From Pelomyxa schiedti (taxonomy: Eukaryota; Evosea; Pelobiontida; Pelomyxidae), in contig JAHLWZ010001094.1 in NCBI GenBank assembly GCA_020536535.1, positions 1 to 20,137 of the forward strand: a stretch of DNA of 20,137 nucleotides, given 5' to 3'. Every line of letters starts with the position of its first letter. Position 1 is the stretch's first letter. The notes beneath the pieces were generated by a model. The model had not been told where the DNA came from. It searched no databases and saw only the letters and a list, made by a program, of their open reading frames with translations. This document shows, piece after piece, positions 7,260 through 18,846 of the stretch. Both the position numbers and the translations under genes were made by a program.

Positions 7260-10200
7260 ATGTCAGACTCCGACTGCAAGGACGGAAACTCCGATGACAA
7301 CGTAGATTCTGCTTCCAGTTCTGAAGAAGAGGGCTCGTTGCCAAAGTCGTCGTCAGACAAGCCGCATCCCGCGTCTACCACCACGTCGTCTTGTGGGGCG
7401 CAGGATCGAGACCGCGCGGGGGCGAAAGAGGAATTCTCTGAGGACAGCGACTTTTCCTGGGAGGACTCGGAGGACAGTGAGATAGACCAAGGGTGCGGAG
7501 GTCACAAAGGAAAAAGCGGAGGTGCAACAGCAACCCCGGACCCGACAAAAGAAAAAACCGAAGAGAAAGCCAGTGCCACTCCCATAACTGCAGTTCCGGC
7601 TCCCGATGCGATTGCAAGTAACACCACCACCACCGCCGCCTCCGCAACGACCACGACCAACACCGCAGCACCAGGAGATACAGATTCGCCGGAAAAGGTG
7701 ACACCTGAGATTCAGATGGAAAACATCGGATCTGAGGAGAAGAAGAAGAAACGACCCAAGCTCGTGACCAACCCCCCTCTGCCACCATTCCCCTTCCAGG
7801 CCTTTAGATTGGCGAGAGAAACTGGCAATTGTGGGTTGTGCAGCGGGTCAAGCGAATGGACTCCAATCTGGAGCGACTTCCTGTCAAACACTGTTGCCAC
7901 TTCCAAATCAACTTGCCTGGGGTCGACTTCACCGAAGAGCGCATTTTGGAGCCAATCTTCCGCGAAGTGGATTCACGCCAAGCCATCATTCCATGCAGTC
8001 GATATGAGAGGTTTTTCCAGCGGCGATTCAAACTCCTCTGTGACACAGACTTTGGCTATATCTCAACCAGGCACGGCCAGTTTGGCGGATTCTCATGTGG
8101 AACCTGTGGTGCAGATACCACCACTGCCACCAAAATACCAGTCTCCAACATCAAAGACAATACCGATGTATGAAGGTGAATGGCTTTCTTCATTTCGCTT
8201 TTGTAACAGGTCTCCACCATCGGTGAAGAAAGCTTCACCCAACTGGCCATCACAAGACAATATCAGTGCCTCCCAATTTGGTCCCATTTTTCCCGAGACA
8301 AAACTAGAGGGTGACCAAACGACATCTACTTTCTTCTCCTCGATTTTTGCGCAGAGTTTGTCTGATTCATGCTCTTCCATCAAAATTCAGGACTCCGTGG
8401 CAAATCGAGAAAAAGAAAAAAGCAGTTTCACATCTGATGTACCAATACCATCTGTCACCTCTTTACCAGCAACTTTCCCAACATCCACCTCCCCCACAAG
8501 AGACCCACTCCCTCCTCCTCACTCACTGCGGGTCTTGTTGATCTCCTCCCTCATCAGTGTTCTCCCTCGCGAGTCCCGAATGTCCATATACCTGTCTCTT
8601 CACAAGATCAAAACAGAAGACCAGAAGGAAAGTGACAACCATGGCACATCCACAAAACAAGGCACAGACACTCCGGCACTGACTTCAAACAGTACTACTC
8701 CTATGGAAACTACGGAAACAATCAGTACTGAGAAAGCTTTTTCTGAAGCTGAAGTACTCAATCACTCCCCACTATTTTTTATAACCTGTTTTTTTAGATT
8801 GCATCACTGCTTATAGATTCAGTCACAAACCCTGTCAAAACACTTTCAGTATGGTCAATCACATTTCTCATCCTTCTCTCAACTTTCTTCCTCTCATTTC
8901 AAGGTGTTGTCAGTAGTCATTCCTGAAATTGAGCGATTGTGTTCTGTGGATCTGCAACAAATTCATTTTTTATTGCGGAACATTTACCGATTCCTCAATG
9001 TTGCCCCTGGCTCTGCCACTTTATCATCAAGGGAAATAGAACCTCTCCTCAAGTTGGCAGAACAGTGGTTAGATAAAGGTATTTCCATCCTGGACCTGGA
9101 GTTAGTGCGAGGTTCAGTACTAGTCACCATTGGATTTGCGCTTTCTGCTCCCTTCATGTTGACCTCCGTCTATGCTCTAAGTAACTTAATTTTCTTTACA
9201 CACTGGTAGTTGACCCTACTTCAGAGGCCCTTCTTAAAGCCCAGCCACTACTACCTACAGACCATATTCCCGTTTGCTGGAAACGACTGTATGATTGGTT
9301 CTCAAAAATATCACAACCTTTTTCCAGCAGAGTTAAGCTTCCAACGCAACACATAGCTCATGCTTACGATAGTCCACATGTGTACATTGTACAAAATGAT
9401 CAAGTTGTCAAAATGGATACAGGATTTGGGAATTCAGAAGGTTGGCAGGAGAATGTGCGGATACAGTTGCCTTCTGCACTAGATAGGAGCTTATATTCAG
9501 CACCTTTTGTTGGTGTGGGTGTTTTGTGGATTCCACACTGGTCGCACGAGGCAACAGACCGATATCTAGCACTCATGGCTCTTGATTGCTCTACACTGAA
9601 AGTATTGGCACAACGAATTGTTCTAAAAAATGGGGAACTTCCTGGGTTTACTGCCAACCAGTCATATTCTTTTGCAGGCCAGGATTTATTTATTTATCTG
9701 TTTACTGAAACTGAATACCATAAATATGAACTACGTAGAGTTGAAAGTTCTCTGAATGGGGATTTTGTGCAGCTCCAGCACCTCAAACAATCATGGTGGA
9801 CTTCTCCTCCACCATCAACTTCTAGTGCAGAGACCAACAAGCCTCTTATCGAAACCTTCTCACCTTGCCTGGGACTTGGTTCTAATTGTAATTCCAGATT
9901 TCTCTCTCCCAACACCGTTTGTCTCTCTTCCAACACAAACTATGGAATAAATGCTCGTGTTTACGACTTGGAAAAATCACTATGCCGTTTTTCTGTCTCT
10001 TCATCTCCACGCTCCATTTTCGAGACTTCCCCTTTTTTTATGAGTAGAATTCATGCCACCTGTGATATATGTCTCCAATCTGAGGTACTAACAGGGGCCC
10101 ATTATTCTGAAGAAACCAAGATAGATGTGAACAGTCTATGCTCCATCATCTCAACTTCTATGCACTCCATGGCCATGTTCCGTAAAAATGCACCACTTTG

Positions 10201-13200
10201 GGAAAGTACAAGTGGTCTATCTCGGGTTCTTTGTGAAATTCTGAAACTTTCACTCAAACAAGTCAAGTCTCAGTGTGATCAATTGCCGTTATCTACTGTA
10301 CATCTCCTTGAAACCGTACTGCTGACAACATTTGTTTGTGTGAGGAAGGAAACTTCTGATAAGAGCCAACTATTGGAAATCATTGCATTGATAAAACCTC
10401 TCACATGCTTAGGAGACATACAACTCAAAACCAAGTACAATGAATTAATTCAGAGCTTATGTATCAAGTTGTTTGGGACTTGCCTGGACTCACTGCAAAA
10501 AACAAGTCAGGACTGTTTTTATTCCGTAATTTGTGGGTTGCCCCAGAACAGACAAACAGGCCTTCTCTATGCAAACCTTGTGATGCATCAAGCAATGTTG
10601 ATGCCAACACCATTGGCAGGTTCAAGTGTTCCCTCAATAGGAACAGTTCGGCCAATATTTCCTGTTGATACTGATACCGACAACGGATTTCAGCCTCTTA
10701 CTATTTTAGAGCACAATAACATGATCACTCAGAAGTATTTACATTTTCTTTCCTTTCCAAGTCCTGTCAAAGACTTTGCAAGTCATGAGCTGAAACTTCT
10801 CCAATTTTTAGTTGAAAAGCTGATATGCTATGGATATTCAATTCTCCCACTTATGGTCCAGCTTGTGAAAGACCAACTGAAGCAGGGAGGCGCTAAGGCT
10901 CAGCTTCCTGAAGTATTGGGAAAACTTGCCGCAATGCTTGATCTTCATGGCCGCACATTTAAAGTTTCGCAAATGAGGGAGCTGATGTCTCTCTGTTTCA
11001 ATCTTACCAAACTTCTGCTTTGCATACAGAGTGTCTCTGACTTGCCCACTGCTGAATCCCTTTCCCAGCAAATTTTATACTGCTTATTTCGGTATTGCCA
11101 CATACTCCGAAGAAAATCATCTTCCCCCACCGATTTAGAAACTTCCATCAATAAATGGTTACACTGGAAAGTCCTAACTGCCACCACGGAATATAATAGC
11201 TTACAGTTGGAGACGAAGAAGTCCCTGAAAGAAAGACTGGAATTTCTTGATGACATCGTCAACAAAAAACCTGGGAGTTCTGCAGCACAGCTCATAGAGT
11301 TTATGGATGGATGCATTGACTTGGTCCCGCCTCTAGACCAAGATCCCAAAATAGCAAGCACGGAGAGAGCTGTAATTGCATGTCTCCTGCTTCATTGTTG
11401 CTGTCTTGACGAAGCACTAGAGTTTTCCAAGCAAATACAAACAAACAGAATGGGAAATCCTCCGAAAAGGCTCTGTTCTTTGTGGAGGATTTCACACCAA
11501 GCACGGCGATATCTGACACAGCTGGGACCAGGGGGAGACCAGTGTATGTGCTTTTTGGAGCGGTGTCAGTTCCTCCTTACAATGATTCCATCATCCTTGG
11601 TGATCCAGACCACTCAGATACATGGTCCCCAAAATCCCCCAGAAAGGCCAGTATTAAGACGCTGCACTACACTGCCATTAATTGATGAAAAGTTACCTCC
11701 ATCCACACCATCCACACCAAACCCACCATCAAAAGTAAAAAGAAGTGCTTTGGCACGGTCAACAACAATGTCCCCCAGTGTCCGCAGTGTTCGACCATGG
11801 GCTCAAAGAGAACAACAAAAGATGGAAGAGCTTAAATCACGCTTTGCCAAGTGGAAATTGATTCGCAGTCACCCATCACCAGTCTCTATTGAAGACCAGT
11901 CTGACCCATTGGGTGCTGAGATTTTTTCTTTCTTACAGCATCAAACCCCTAGACATTTATATGTGAACTGCATAGAATCTCATCAACTGCGGGCTAATTG
12001 TATGAACACCATATTCCAAATCTTTTCCAAAGTCATCTCTAATGATACAACTGGCAAAAGCACCAAGAGTGTAATAAAATTTGCTCGAATCGTTTTGTCA
12101 AACCAACTAGACATTGCCGAAGAGGCACCCTTATGTGGACATGAACTAATTAGTAGTACCAAACACGAACGGAATAAATTTGCTGAGCTTGCCTTCTCCT
12201 GTGCCACAAGCATGGATAGGTCTCTGGCACGACACTTCTTATCATTGATTACACTTCATGTACCCCAGGAATTTTTGGAATTTCTTTTCAATTTGGGTGT
12301 ATTCAAGTGGACAAGACATTGCACCCAAATTGTCCCAGATGGGGTTGCTTTCTACTCCTACAATTCATTGCTGTTGAACTCTGCTGACATTCTGAAGGGG
12401 AGGGAATTTTCCTATATTAGTGGCTGGATAACCAATAGACTGAGAAACTTCTGCCGTTTTCTGACAAAGCATGTGTACACACTACCCAAGGGCAATTCTG
12501 CCCCACTTAGGGCGATGCCATCTGTTCCCCCACTCAGTCAGATTTTTGTAATGAACACAAACAGTACAATCACTGGTGTTGTTTCTTCATTTATGTGGCC
12601 GCTATCTTTGCTGAATATTTTATCAACCAAACATTTTAGAGATCACATCAGCACTGAAGAGATAATTAACCTCCTTTTCTCCATAACCACGGTTCCCATC
12701 ATCAAAGTAGTTGTTCTAGCACTGGATACTCTTGCAAATCTTCTTCCTGTCTCCAATCCAAGTACTACAGTTATCAACTCTTTGATGATGTTAGTCCAAT
12801 CAGAGTTAGTGATGTGGGGAAACCTGTTGCCTTTATCTGAATTGAAAAGTACATCACCTCTGGAATCAAACAGTGCAGTACCTTGTCTTGCTACGCCTGC
12901 AACAGCCCCCAGTGAACCCAAAACAAGTTCAGTATCAAGCGCAATTACCAATGTAGTAGACCAGGGACTTCGTCATGATACCGAAATCCTTGCTGTACGA
13001 CCTCGGCTTACTATATTTACTTCGGCCCCCTGGACTCCAGAAAACTCTACGGAGTCACCCCGTACAGAGAAAAAAAAAATACCGAGTTTACAGCCGGTAC
13101 CCTGGCAAGTCAATACCCCACCTGAATGTGACTTCATTCAGCTCAGTGGTTCAGAGGCTCACCTGGTCTCTGTTTGTGCACTAAGACTTTTGTGCAAGTT

Positions 13201-16200
13201 GTCCCATGAAACAAGAAAAGGATGGGGCTCGTTAATATCTAATTATCTACTCTCAGCCCTTAAAGAGAGTGGGTCTGTCTTGCCTTGTTCACAACCATTG
13301 CCATTTCATCAGTATGGCTCCTTGGTTCGTTTAAACTGTGCCTTACAGGTACTGGGAGGAATGGGCAAACATATTGATATTCTCTCTCGGCTTTGCTTCC
13401 ATGTTGCTTCCGTTACTTCTGAAACCCTGTACACTCAATCCAACATGATGGGGGCTTTCACCCGAGCAATGAAGGCAAGGCCAAAAGTCGCCCCACTGGA
13501 TGTCTCCCCTGCGATTTTAGAAGAGAGCTTTCCACTTTTGTTAGAGTTGCTTCCAAGAATTTGCTTTCCTTCAACTGCCACAACAGAAATTGGAATTAGT
13601 GCCATGATAAATGCCAGGCTCTACACCAACGTTCTTTACTGTGTTAAAAAGGGACTCCAACTTAATTCTGTACATTTGAGCATCCCTTCACATGTACTAA
13701 GTCTGTTACTTGATTACTCCTCCTCTTTTCTTCCCACCCCAGATTGCATGCAGGGTGATACAAAAAATTCCAATTCTACCTTGTACTCTTTACCCAGTGA
13801 AGTGAAACATTGTGTATACTCCGATGTTATATTTGATTTCTCAAGGCACTTTTATACAAAAATGCTTCCTTTTTCTGCTTCCTCTACTGCGCAAATCCTA
13901 CCTACACAGTTTTCAAATCGAACTTCACACGGCAAGTGCAAATTCCTGTCTCCACTTGTTGTGCGACTAAATACAAAAGACTTTTCCGTTGCAACTACCA
14001 ATTGTCCAATCAAGGACTCTTTCTACTTTGAAGTCTATTTGAAGGAGCTTTCTGGCAAATATATTGTTGTAGGATTCGCCACGAAATCACCCAACTCGTT
14101 TTCTAAAGCTATTGTTTTGTCTATGGGAGGAAAACTTATGTCTCTTTCCTTTGCCAATGACACACCCACTGTGGAAGAGGAGCTGGGGACATGCACTCCA
14201 CTTTCATCTGGCGATGTTGTTGGATGTGGTTGGCTTCCAGCTACAGAGGAAATTTTCTTCACTGCCAATGGGGTTCTACTTGGGAAGAAAGTACGGTGCA
14301 CTCTCGATGGTCTTCTGTGGCCAGTGGTTACCCACACCATTGGTATGGGCAGAGGCTTTGTGATCTTAAATTTAGGACAGTGGCCCATGCTCTTCGCACA
14401 TAATGCATGTGCTGGAGTGGAAGGACCAACAATTCGCCTCCAGGACTTACTTGTTGAAATGGATTTCAAAAAGACTGAAATGATTTCTCCACAGCTTACT
14501 CCTGGAGCTTCTATAGGTGCCTACTGTCATTCTACTTCTGAGGGTGATGGCATTTTAAGAGGATTTGGGACTGACCGTGACAAAGCACTCTTTGAAACAT
14601 TCCAACAGCAAAAACTTGTTCCATTCAATAACTTGGGTATTATCCGCAGTACTATGTTTTTTGACACCTCTCCTGTAAATTCCATGCTGCAAATTATATT
14701 GCTTGAAAACTTACGGGCATGCACCCTTCTTGCAGCTGTTCTATGCAGATCACTCTCTGTAGATTGTATCTGCAAAATGATGTCAGCTGAACCTGACAGG
14801 GCTCATTTACTCATTTCGAGGTTATTGAATATCAACTCAGATGCAAACTCGAAAAAAATGAGAGCCTTGTTGAATAGCAGTCTTAGTAGGATATTTCATC
14901 AAAAAAAAGCTACGAAACCCTGCCGTAGCTCATTGGATGCGCCACCAAAACACCGCAAAATGGCACAGGAATACACTTCACAGCCGCAGGGAAACATTGA
15001 AACAGTGGCTGAAAAAATAAAAACTCAGGTCCTGCAGTCACTGATTACCCAACAAGTTCCTTCTATGGGTGACTTCTACATTCTCCCATATGTGATTTCC
15101 TCCTCAGCAGCGGAATTTTCTCTTCATCTTCCTTCCATTCTTGAGTCCTCCTTAGCACTATTGGGGTCATCAAGCACTGCAAGTTCGACAGTAAGCAAGG
15201 GTCAAATAGCAACCACCCTGACTCGACTTCTGGCCTCTCTTGATCCCTTATCTGTAACAAAGACTTGGGAGACCACTCATTGGCAAAAGTTTGAGGGTGT
15301 CCTTTCTCACATAGCGCAAATGCCTCTGGAAATCCAGGAGAGCCAAAAAAGTTATTCAGAACTTCCAAGAAGACACATTCCAGTTGAAAGCACAACAAAA
15401 TGGGGGGATGTAAAATTTTCCAAATCGCTGCAGGAGATGCATCTACTTATGGAAGATTTTATTAGATACAAAAATATTTCATCTGCTCTTCCTGTATTGC
15501 TTGATTCCAAATTTTCAACACCAAAGGTCCGTACATTAAGCAAATTCAGAAGACTCTTGAAAGCTTTTTATCAACACCAAGACTTACCACTTTCTTTTTG
15601 TGAGAAGGCATATCAAAGAGGAGCGGTTGGATACCTTTGGGAGGTTGTTGGAGCTTCAATGACAGAACAACAGAGTGGCCGCATTTTTGAGTTTCCTGAC
15701 GCTCTTAAGGTGAATTGTGTAGTTGACATGGGTCTACCAGAAGAAGTTGTCATACATTTTTATGCGACTGCATCTCAATCACCTTGTTCTAGTGTAAAAG
15801 CTGGTGGCACAAAGCAACGTATTATTGGCAGCTCTTGCGCCATCACAGTATCACACAAGGAGCCAGAGGTGAAAAAAATGAACTCCCATGACGAAAGTGA
15901 TTCCAGTGACTCATCAGATTCCGAATCGGAAGGAAAAAACCTCAAATCCTGCTGTGCTGCAACAGTATCTGGAAGTAGCACTACCAAGTTTGAAATAAAG
16001 AAAGCTGAACGAATTCGAGTCGCTATTTTACCCCGTTTTCCTAAACACTCGCAAGTGGTTCAAAAAGAACGTGATTTCTTGATAGCTAATAGTACTACCT
16101 TCCCTACTTGGGCATCTTCTCTGAGAGACATAGCCAGCCTCGCAAACGAGTTCAAAATAGAGACTCAATACCCTTTATCCTCTCATAACGTGTTATTGGT

Positions 16201-18396
16201 GTGTAGGAAGAAACCATTGACTTTGTCCTCACCTCTCTAAGTTATGGGGCTACCTGAAATCTCACCCTCACAGCTTCCAATCTCTAGCAGACCTTCCTAG
16301 TGACGAATTCTTGTTTAGAGCAGGTTGTCTGGTTCAATTCAACAAAGATGTCTCCAAGCATATCAAAGAAATTGCTTTATACAAATTCTATAAAACAAAA
16401 AACACAACTGGGCACATGTTAAAACAATTAAGTGGAATCCTGTTCTACGATGTGAAACAAAAGTATTTTGACTGGATATGTAGGTCTCAGCGGCAGGCCA
16501 GTGAACCTAGTATCTTAACACAATTTCAGATAAGAAAATGCCACTAACACATACTGTAGAATCTCTCCACATTCGGCGATGTGGGTCCATCCCGTTAATA
16601 TGCCAAGTACAATGCACAAAGTCTTGAAGAAGTTCCTAACTTCACTCCACAGCTACAAAGACAATTTGATGAGGTTAAAGACTACCAACTACGACCACAA
16701 GGAATGCAAGAAGGATTTGAAGTCAAGATGGCGGGAGAAGTATTTATGATTTCCTTTTATTTAGACTTAGTCCAAAAGGGGGCAGAGGATGCGGGTGGCC
16801 CATACAGAGAGGCAATTTCTTCCATATGCAAGGAAGTTTCTGTACGAATACTATCAAGCTGAGCTATCTTACCTTTTTTTTTTTAGAATGCACCAGGCCC
16901 AGACTCTTTCTTCACTAGTGACTACGCAAAATTGTTACCTCTGTTCATCCTGTGTCCTAATGCAAAGTACTTCTTTGACGTTTTTCTCGATCGATTTAAT
17001 CTCCTCTAGGCTTGAGGAAGAGCAAATGGGGATAGGTGAAAATCGGGACAAGTATATTCCGAATCCAAACGCCACTTCCCCAGAGCAGATCAAACTTTTC
17101 AATACTATTGGAAAACTCATGGGCATATGTTTGAGAGGTTCTTCTTCCATTCACACTCACACGACTCATTATTACCAGGGAACTCGCCAATGCCTCTAAA
17201 CCTCGCAAATATTGTTTGGAAGCAAATCCTAGGCATTACACCTGATAAGAAAGATCTAAAGTCTATTGACCAATTTTGCTATCAGGTTTTCCTCGTAACA
17301 AATCTGCTCATTTTTACACAATTCGGTAGTGCCTGGCTGATATTAAGAAAGCTCAACTTAAGGGAATTACATCCGATACATTTAGTGACACGTTTTGTCT
17401 CGATTCATTTACTATAACCCTCAGTGACGGAAGAGAAAAAGAACTTATCCCCAATGCCAAATCAACCCCTGTGACATGGGATAACCGTTTTGAGTGAGTA
17501 CTTTGGTCTTACCATTTTTATTATAATCTCTCATAGCTTTGTGGAAAAAGCCATTGAGGCGAGACTTGGGGAATGTAAACCACAAATTGACGCGATTGTA
17601 TCAGGGTTGAATTTTGTTGTGCCTCTCAAATCATTATCCTTGATTACCCCCAAGGAACTGGAGGTTCTCGTTCTCAATTATCATCACATCCCCATGTACT
17701 CAAATTTTTACAGATTATTGTAACCGGATCGCATGAAATGCGTTATGAACAGGTCGTAGCCAGACTTAAAAACAAACGGTGTCCTGTGCAACAGTTTCAG
17801 TTCCTCAAACTTGCACTTTCCGAATTCACAAAAACTCAGCTTGGTCTATTTGTCAAGTAACTTCCCAAATTGTTGGCAACCAAGTCAGTCACGTCACGCC
17901 TAATGTTTCCTTTGGCAGGTTCATAAGTGGCCGGGAGATACTTCCAAGTGACCCGACCGTGCAACTGAATGTTGTGCAATATCACTGTGATGGTTCGTAT
18001 TCACTCCCAGTCATACAATAACAACAATCAATCAACACAACAAACCTTGTAAACTGCAACCCAACCACCACAGCAATTCCGCGCATCCCACAATCTCCAA
18101 ACAACCGACTGACCAACACAACAAAACCTCCAGGAAACCCAGACCGGTGCCTGCCCAAGGCCAGCACGTGCTTCTACGAGCTCAAGCTCCCCGCGTACAC
18201 GTCGGTCGACGCGACCAAAGACCGGCTCCTCTACGCCATCACAGCGTGCGCCGACATCGACGCCGACTTCACTGGCGACAGGAACGCCAACGGCGATGGA
18301 GATGACGACGGCGACGCGAGCAGCAGCGAAAACGACGACGACGAGGAGCCACCATCATCGAGCAGCGAACACGACGGCAGTGCCTCCTCGTCGTGA
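7260..18396 (+). CDS. Giant SPRY-HECT E3 ubiquitin ligase (HECTD4/HERC1-like), about 3,450 aa
   Basis: Sixteen-exon model: join(7260..8753, 8798..8848, 8904..9180, 9210..16198, 16242..16479, 16530..16584, 16622..16739, 16779..16835, 16887..16966, 17010..17137, 17179..17285, 17330..17493, 17537..17663, 17714..17856, 17919..17992, 18134..18396), 3,454 aa, phases consistent. The N-terminus is acidic and Ser-rich. Exon 4 encodes 2,330 residues, with a SPRY domain near 2190-2330 (YFEVYLKELSGKYIVVGFAT ... VVGCGW ... FFTANGVLLG). The HECT domain (~3020-3415) shows GEGAEDAGGPYREAIS, GKLMGICLRGN, VWKQILG, FVKFISGREILP and LPKASTCFYELKLPAY; the catalytic Cys is residue 3380 (18169-18171). It accepts ubiquitin from an E2 as a thioester and passes it to substrates. 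SPRY plus HECT in a giant protein recalls HERC1 or HECTD4; I see no RCC1 repeats. A 40-residue acidic tail follows the HECT fold. The frame at 7764-8557 is contested (see findings). Confidence 0.88.
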
Positions 18397-18454
18397 AACA
18401 GGTGCTACTACCTGCGGATTTTGAAAAAAATTTGAAAACAGCTTGCTCCAAAGA

Positions 18455-18480
18455 AATAAACAAAAAAAAAAAAAAAAAAA
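18455..18480 (+). terminator. AATAAA followed by a genomic run of 19 A
   Basis: AATAAA at 18455-18460, 59 nt after the ligase stop codon, is followed after one C by A19 (18462-18480) and, a few bases on, by another A run (18486-18495). It is the natural poly(A) signal for the ligase. The A run so close to the hexamer is unusual for an ordinary gene. Confidence 0.55.
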
Positions 18481-18697
18481 CACAGGAAAAAAAAAAGCAT
18501 TGGGTTCAACTCTCTCGACGATTTGTATGCTGCCATAAGAAACCATACCGCTGAGGTTGACAAAAGTTATCGTATGCCTCTCGACTGAACGCAGGGTTTC
18601 CTCTTCCAGCCACTGCCCCGGCCCCAACAGATTGCCCTGGGTACATCCAGCTTGCCGTACCAACACCCACCAGAGCTGAAAGAATCAGGAATGTTTT

Positions 18698-18765
18698 TGT
18701 TTTAGTCGGGGCTTTTACCCCCCCACAGACGGGGTTCGATTCCGGCCAAACCAATTTTTTTTTTT
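18698..18765 (+). ncRNA. tRNA-like or Pol III-transcribed element (degenerate)
   Basis: Three Pol III signals lie in order. TGTTTTAGTCGG (18698-18709) matches 11 of 12 positions of the A-box consensus TRGYNNARNNGG. GGTTCGATTCC (18733-18743) is a perfect B box. T11 (18755-18765) would terminate Pol III. Between the boxes, GGGG-CTTTTAC-CCCC (18708-18722) folds as an anticodon-type arm with T33, anticodon TTT and A37, as in tRNA-Lys. However, the A-to-B distance is about 9 nt shorter than in a tRNA, there is no D stem, and the T stem pairs at only two positions. It is therefore a truncated tRNA pseudogene, a tRNA-derived repeat head, or a small non-tRNA transcript. Confidence 0.35.
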
Positions 18766-18846
18766 CAAATTTGCACCAATCTGCGAGGCATCCCAGCTCT
18801 GGAACCCACGTTGGGTTGAAACATTTTTTTCTCGAACTTCAAGCTG

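Larger units (their letters stand above)
18397..18846. other. Intergenic region between ligase and low-complexity gene
   Basis: Four hundred and fifty bases holding the ligase 3' UTR and A runs (to about 18495), some 200 bp in which I see nothing, a Pol III-like element (18698-18765) and the presumed promoter of the next gene. Open frames here on the minus strand are not convincing. Confidence 0.5.

Noticed and set aside
14035-14469. 144-aa minus-strand ORF
   Set aside because: Antisense to the SPRY domain of the ligase, which shows family motifs on the plus strand.
17138-17178. Read-through ORF 16789-17199 as a separate 136-aa protein
   Set aside because: It reads through introns; the HECT motifs need splicing at 16835/16887, 16966/17010 and 17137/17179.
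18698-18750. Functional tRNA-Lys gene
   Set aside because: The anticodon-like arm and B box are present, but the D arm is missing and the T stem does not pair, so only a tRNA-like element is reported.
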